This document shows positions 23,047 to 26,268 of a stretch of 26,268 nucleotides of DNA, piece after piece. Made by a program: the position numbers and the translations under genes. This stretch comes from a virus. The DNA is taken from the IMG/VR virus record IMGVR_UViG_3300027139_000021, positions 1 to 26,268 of that record. One strand, 5' to 3'. Position 1 is the first letter of the stretch, and every line of letters begins with the position of its first letter. The notes below the pieces were generated by a model. It saw only the letters and a program-made list of their open reading frames with translations, was not told the DNA's origin and did no database searches.

Positions 23047-23325
23047 ATGGATATTTTTCAACTAATTGCAGAAGTCGGTTTTCCTATAGCAGCAGCTTGT
23101 GCTGGTGGCTATTTTGTATTTTTAACATTGAAATTCATTTTAGCTGGAGTTATGAGTTCGATCAAGGGATTAACAGGCATTATTAGTGCCTTGGATAATC
23201 GTGTTAAAACTATGAACCACGAAATCATTCGAATCGATATGTTGGTTAGTAACGCCTTAGGAGTAAGACCAGACGTTGATCGTATTGCAAGAGCAGATGG
23301 AAAAAACGACGCAAGAAAGGATTAA
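23047..23325 (+). CDS. Small membrane protein, holin-like or YvrJ-like (copy 1)
   Basis: The 92-aa product starts MDIFQLIAEVGFPIAAACAG and has one hydrophobic segment (GFPIAAACAGGYFVFLTLKFILAGV, ~11-35) followed by a helical, partly charged tail. The opening MDI..LI...GFPI...GGYFV is repeated in the 24226-24501 product, and the tails also align (..L..D..RM..M/L..I.R.D), so the two are paralogues. The GFPI..-type segment resembles the short YvrJ family seen near phage lysis genes. It precedes a lipase. A holin or lipase-associated membrane role is an inference from topology and context. Confidence 0.7.
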   Translation: MDIFQLIAEVGFPIAAACAGGYFVFLTLKFILAGVMSSIKGLTGIISALDNRVKTMNHEIIRIDMLVSNALGVRPDVDRIARADGKNDARKD

Positions 23326-23326
23326 C

Positions 23327-24124
23327 ATGGATCACCTACCATTAGAAGAAAGACCATTCACGCAACAAGCAGCTTTAATGGCAAAACTAAGTGAATTGGC
23401 TTATAAAGATATAAGAGATGTAGAAGAGAGTTTTGCACAACTTGGATTCAATGCACATTTCTTTGACGTAAATGGATCACAAGCATACTTACTTACAAAT
23501 GCTCATGACTTAGTAGTTGTTTGTCGTGGAACAGAACCAACAGAATTTAAAGATATCAAGGCCGATCTTGATGCAAGAATGGTTCCTAGCTCAACAGGAA
23601 TTGGTCATGTTCATAAAGGATTTAAAAGCTCTGTTGATAACATTTGGCCAGGCTTGAAAGAACAATTAAATGATTATGGTAAAACAAGACAAGTTTGGTG
23701 TACAGGACATAGCTTAGGTGCTGCAATGGCAACACTGTTAGCTTACAGATTACAAAGATCAGTAGATTGTCCAAACCCTAAGGCACTATTTACATTTGGT
23801 AGTCCTAGAGTTGGAAATAAGAAATACGTAAAAGAAATTGAAAGTATTGGACTCCTACACTATAGATTTGTGAATAACGCAGACATAGTAGCAAGAGTGC
23901 CACCCTGGCCATACAGACACTTTGGTGGAATGTATTATATGAACCACTGGGGTAACCTAAGAACGATTTCGTTTTTACAAGTAACTCAAGATGTATGGCG
24001 TGGTTTCATTAAAGGTGTAAAGAAAAGAGAAATTAACTTCTTTAGTAATCACAACATAACTAGATATTGGCATAACTTAAACAACTGGGCTAATGGTGTT
24101 GAAAGACAGCAAGATGACATTTAA
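23327..24124 (+). CDS. Class 3 (alpha/beta-hydrolase) lipase
   Basis: I place the start at ATG 23327 (265 aa), right after the previous stop and preceded by AAGGATTAAC; a longer upstream reading lacks such a site. The fold markers of the fungal-type lipase_3 family are all present: oxyanion-side motif CRGTE (66-70), nucleophile elbow GHSLG with Ser129, LFTFGSPRVGN (154-164), acid NNADIV with Asp186, and a C-terminal His candidate at 198 or 207 (YRHFGG..YYMNH). No signal peptide is visible, so it probably acts in the cytoplasm or is released at lysis. It may attack host phospholipids or storage lipids. It is flanked by related membrane proteins. Confidence 0.9.
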   Translation: MDHLPLEERPFTQQAALMAKLSELAYKDIRDVEESFAQLGFNAHFFDVNGSQAYLLTNAHDLVVVCRGTEPTEFKDIKADLDARMVPSSTGIGHVHKGFKSSVDNIWPGLKEQLNDYGKTRQVWCTGHSLGAAMATLLAYRLQRSVDCPNPKALFTFGSPRVGNKKYVKEIESIGLLHYRFVNNADIVARVPPWPYRHFGGMYYMNHWGNLRTISFLQVTQDVWRGFIKGVKKREINFFSNHNITRYWHNLNNWANGVERQQDDI

Positions 24125-24248
24125 AGAATGGCTTTTTGCTGGTGTGTGTTTTGCTTTGTTTTACTTAGCAGTAAATGAAATTAATTATAAACCTGTAACA
24201 ATAGAATTGAAAGAAATAGAAGTGCATGGACATAGTAGAAATAATTAA
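24114..24248 (+). CDS. 44-aa single-pass membrane peptide
   Basis: ATG at 24114 opens 44 codons to TAA at 24246-24248, overlapping the lipase end by 11 nt and the next gene by 23 nt. The product (MTFKEWLFAGVCFALFYLAV ..) has one N-terminal hydrophobic segment (residues ~6-20) then a charged tail with NEINYKPVTIELKEIEVHGH. No clear ribosome-binding site; coupling to lipase translation is possible. It could be a small i-spanin-like or holin-accessory peptide, but this is speculative. Confidence 0.5.
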   Translation: MTFKEWLFAGVCFALFYLAVNEINYKPVTIELKEIEVHGHSRNN

Positions 24249-24501
24249 TAAATATGGTTTTCCCATAATAGCAGCTATTGGTGGTGGCTATTTTGTTTAT
24301 TACGTATGGGTTTGGGCTACCAATGAAGTAGATCCAGTCTTAAGTGAAGCACATACAACATTGATTGCACTGATTGACCGTATACGAATGCTAGATAATG
24401 ATTTAATACGACTCAACCAAAAGATTAACATTGTAACAATGCTCAAGGATTTGGAAAATGAAAAACTTCACAAGCCTACTAATCATCCTGATAGGGATTA
24501 A
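24226..24501 (+). CDS. Small membrane protein, holin-like or YvrJ-like (copy 2)
   Basis: The 91-aa product (MDIVEIINKYGFPIIAAIGG, then GYFVYYVWVWATN) is a paralogue of the 23047-23325 product: same GFPI and GGYFV elements in the single hydrophobic segment (~11-31), similar tail with LIALIDRIRMLDNDLIRLNQK. The tail is a candidate coiled coil. It overlaps the csgF-like start by 44 nt, tying it to the curli genes. It may help anchor or energise the neighbouring secretion or lysis functions; function unproven. Confidence 0.7.
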   Translation: MDIVEIINKYGFPIIAAIGGGYFVYYVWVWATNEVDPVLSEAHTTLIALIDRIRMLDNDLIRLNQKINIVTMLKDLENEKLHKPTNHPDRD

Positions 24502-24904
24502 TCAGGCTCATTCCGCTCCTCTTCAAGATTATACATTTAAAAGTCCGTCATTCAACGGCAATGGCTACTCTAGTCATGTTCTTACTTTAGAGAACCAAGA
24601 ACGTACTCGTAAAGAAAACATCAAAAAAGAAATTCAAGCTGGGTTAGATAAAGCTAAGAATGATCAGAACAATACTAACGTAGCTAAGTTTCTTAACAAT
24701 TTAGAAAGTCGTATCTATGCTCAGATCAGTCAAAACTTAGCAACAGAGATGTTTGCTGATGGTGGAGCTACAAGTGGTACATTAAATTTTGAAGGTAATG
24801 TAATTAATTGGACAAGAAGTGGTACTGAAATCACTTTGAATGTCACTGACTATGTTGGGTCAACAACAACGGTTTCGATACCTTTAGGTCAATGGCAATT
24901 CTAA
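24458..24904 (+). CDS. csgF: CsgF-like curli assembly protein
   Basis: The 148-aa product has a Sec signal peptide (MKNFTSLLIILIGINQAHS, cut after Ser19) and a mature start APLQDYTFKSPSFNGNGY that matches the CsgF N-terminal pattern F.F..P.FGGN, the segment known to insert in the CsgG pore. The C-terminal part (INWTRSGTEITLNVTD, then TTTVSIPL) matches the CsgF pattern ..I..R.GQLQLNVTD..TG.TSTI... The middle is a longer charged helix than in E. coli CsgF (138 aa precursor). CsgF caps the CsgG channel and couples secretion to fibre nucleation. AAGGA lies 10 nt before the ATG; the stop overlaps the csgG start. Confidence 0.88.
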   Translation: MKNFTSLLIILIGINQAHSAPLQDYTFKSPSFNGNGYSSHVLTLENQERTRKENIKKEIQAGLDKAKNDQNNTNVAKFLNNLESRIYAQISQNLATEMFADGGATSGTLNFEGNVINWTRSGTEITLNVTDYVGSTTTVSIPLGQWQF

Positions 24905-25704
24905 TGTACAGATTACTAATTTTATTAGTACTAATACTACTGACTGGCTGTGCTACAACACGAGTAGTTACAGGACCAGATAAGCCTATAGAAGTGAGAA
25001 GTATCATGCAAAAAGAGTTTGATACTTTACCTCCTCCTACAGGAAAACCTATTACGGTTGCTGTCTATACCTTTGCTGATAAAACAGGTCAGCGTCGTCC
25101 AGCACCAAATTATGCTAACTTGAGCTCAGCTGTGACTCAAGGCAGTGAAGCTTTTTTAATTAAGGCTCTACAAGATGTTGGTAAGAGTAAATGGTTTGAA
25201 GTTGTTGAACGAGTTGGTATTGATTCTTTAACAAAAGAAAGACAACTGATTCGTCAAATGAGAGAAGCATATGAAGGCGCTAATGCTAAACCTCTAGGAC
25301 CAATGGCATTTGCAGGCATCATTCTTGAAGGCGGCATTACTGGATATGATACTAGTACAAAAAGTGGTGGTAGTGCATGGCGTATGTTAGGAATTGGGCC
25401 ACAAACTCAGTATAGCGAAGATATAGTAACAGTAAGTTTGAGAGCTGTAAGTGTTAATTCAGGAAAAGTTTTAGCAGCTGTTAATATACAAAAAACAATA
25501 TACAGCGCAAGTGATAGTATGGCTGTATTAAAGTTTGTGAAAGATGGCACACAAGCCTTTGAAATAGAAAGTGGACTTACCATCAATGAACCAGGCACTC
25601 AAGCAGTGAAGGCTGCAATAGAAAGTGCCGTAGTGGAGTTAATTAAAGAAGGAAGCAAAAAAGGTATCTGGGACTTCTCCTACGAACCATTGCAACCACA
25701 ATAA
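24892..25704 (+). CDS. csgG: CsgG-like outer-membrane curli secretion pore (lipoprotein)
   Basis: The 270-aa product (E. coli CsgG 277) has a lipoprotein signal with lipobox LTGC (Cys20 from this start) and follows CsgG closely: LPPPTGKPITVAVYTFADKT, the constriction-loop region APNYANLSSAV (71-81), ALQDV..SKWFEVVERVG, KERQLIRQMRE, ILEGGITGYD..TKSGG, GIGPQTQYSEDIVTVSLRAV, a final GIWDF. CsgG forms a nonameric outer-membrane channel for unfolded curlin. In E. coli the eyelet is Tyr51/Asn55/Phe56 of the mature form; here Asn76 is kept, Phe is Leu77, and a Tyr is at 74. A second ATG at 24904 forms TAATG with the csgF stop and gives a shorter signal peptide (Cys16). Confidence 0.93.
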   Translation: MAILMYRLLILLVLILLTGCATTRVVTGPDKPIEVRSIMQKEFDTLPPPTGKPITVAVYTFADKTGQRRPAPNYANLSSAVTQGSEAFLIKALQDVGKSKWFEVVERVGIDSLTKERQLIRQMREAYEGANAKPLGPMAFAGIILEGGITGYDTSTKSGGSAWRMLGIGPQTQYSEDIVTVSLRAVSVNSGKVLAAVNIQKTIYSASDSMAVLKFVKDGTQAFEIESGLTINEPGTQAVKAAIESAVVELIKEGSKKGIWDFSYEPLQPQ

Positions 25705-25713
25705 GGAGTAAAA

Positions 25714-26268
25714 ATGTTTAACGCATTTAAACTTTTTGTAATGGTTTTATTATTCAGCATTAGTGCATTTGCTGCTGATAATAGCATTTATATCGATCAG
25801 AGTGGAGATAACAGTACCATTGATGTAACCCAAACTGGTGCTGGTAACGTCATTAGAGGCATACAAGGAGTTGGTACAGGAAATACAACACCAGCTAAAA
25901 TGTATGGTAACAATAGTACTATTGACATCCAACAAATAGGTTCAACAAATACATTGAATCTAGGTGTTAATGTTAGTACAGCTACTGGCCGTGCATATGG
26001 TATTGACTTAACTTACTATGTTACTGGTAATAACGCTACTGCTACTATCAATAGTAATAACGACGGTGCAGGAACATCTGCTTCTAACTTTATCGATGTT
26101 CGTCAAACTGGTAACAGTGCTAGCATTAACTTAAACATGCTTGGTAGCAAAAATAACTTTACTGCTGTAACTTCAGGTGGTGCAAGCAATGCTATTACAG
26201 CAACTATTAATGCTGATGAAACAGTATCTAATATCAGTATAACAGGTGGCGGTGGTAATACTTTGACA
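25714..26268 (+). CDS. Secreted curlin-repeat (CsgA/CsgB-like) protein, open at window edge
   Basis: ATG at 25714, with AAGGAG 5 nt before it and 9 nt after the csgG stop, opens a frame that reaches the last base without a stop (185 codons). Residues 1-20 (MFNAFKLFVMVLLFSISAFA) are a Sec signal peptide cut before ADNS. The mature part has curlin-type repeats with the Q-x-G-x-N pattern: IDQSGDNSTIDVTQTGAGN (27-45), IDIQQIGSTNTLNL (70-83), IDVRQTGNSASINL (127-140), plus more degenerate Asn/Gly/Thr-rich strands. Curlins stack such repeats into amyloid beta-solenoids. The C-terminal part is missing, so length and full repeat number are unknown. It is the probable substrate of the CsgG-CsgF pore. 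Confidence 0.85.
   Translation, partial: MFNAFKLFVMVLLFSISAFAADNSIYIDQSGDNSTIDVTQTGAGNVIRGIQGVGTGNTTPAKMYGNNSTIDIQQIGSTNTLNLGVNVSTATGRAYGIDLTYYVTGNNATATINSNNDGAGTSASNFIDVRQTGNSASINLNMLGSKNNFTAVTSGGASNAITATINADETVSNISITGGGGNTLT

Noticed and set aside
25750-25935. Minus-strand 61-codon frame opposite the curlin gene
   Set aside because: Antisense of Asn/Thr/Gly repeats; the plus-strand frame has a signal peptide, strong ribosome-binding site and curlin repeats.

Overview
The window looks like part of a T4-like myovirus genome. It carries a gp43-type family B DNA polymerase, a UvsX recombinase and a gp41-type helicase in T4-like proximity, TATAAATA-type late promoters, and long runs of short overlapping virion genes. 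The low GC and many gene families that I recognise from marine T4-like phages suggest a marine host, perhaps a pelagiphage-like or cyanophage-like virus. Outer-membrane genes (lipoproteins, CsgG, CsgF) point to a Gram-negative host. No ribosomal or tRNA gene and no integrase is visible.

Layout. (1) 1-8.8 kb, minus strand: tail-fibre, adhesin and other virion-surface genes. These include an 816-aa fibre with a 13-residue repeat shaft, proteins with a GxVRPDxTSI repeat, a beta-rich domain present both alone and fused, and a coiled-coil protein with a C-terminal membrane anchor. (2) 8.8-14.9 kb, minus strand: mosaic, highly charged proteins built from small domains shared among marine T4-like phages (probably capsid-internal or virion-associated), a short lipoprotein and a Dps/ferritin-like protein. 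(3) About 14.94-15.08 kb: a boundary holding a late promoter for the structural block and a 17-bp perfect hairpin that may end transcription of the block to its right. (4) 15.1-16.5 kb, minus strand: early-type micro-genes (winged-helix protein, one-TM peptide, DksA/TraR-like zinc finger and others) behind a good sigma70 promoter (TTGACT-17-TACAAT). (5) 16.5-23.0 kb, minus strand: a membrane protein, an HExxH putative metalloprotease, gp41 helicase, a small gene, UvsX, two untracked small genes and gp43 polymerase, behind a TTGATA-16-TATAAT promoter. (6) 23.05 kb to the right edge, plus strand: a divergent cassette of two related small membrane proteins flanking a class 3 lipase and a 44-aa membrane peptide, followed by CsgF, CsgG and a secreted curlin-repeat protein that runs off the window.

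The most notable feature is this rightward cassette. A lytic-type phage appears to carry an amyloid (curli) secretion pore, its extracellular adaptor and its own curlin-like substrate, next to a lipase and holin-like membrane proteins. From memory, curli secretion genes have been noted in some marine phages, so the parts may not all be new. The complete pore-adaptor-substrate arrangement beside a lipase is still the strongest lead here. A second lead is a set of late-promoter octamers placed 5-8 nt before start codons, which would predict leaderless late mRNAs.
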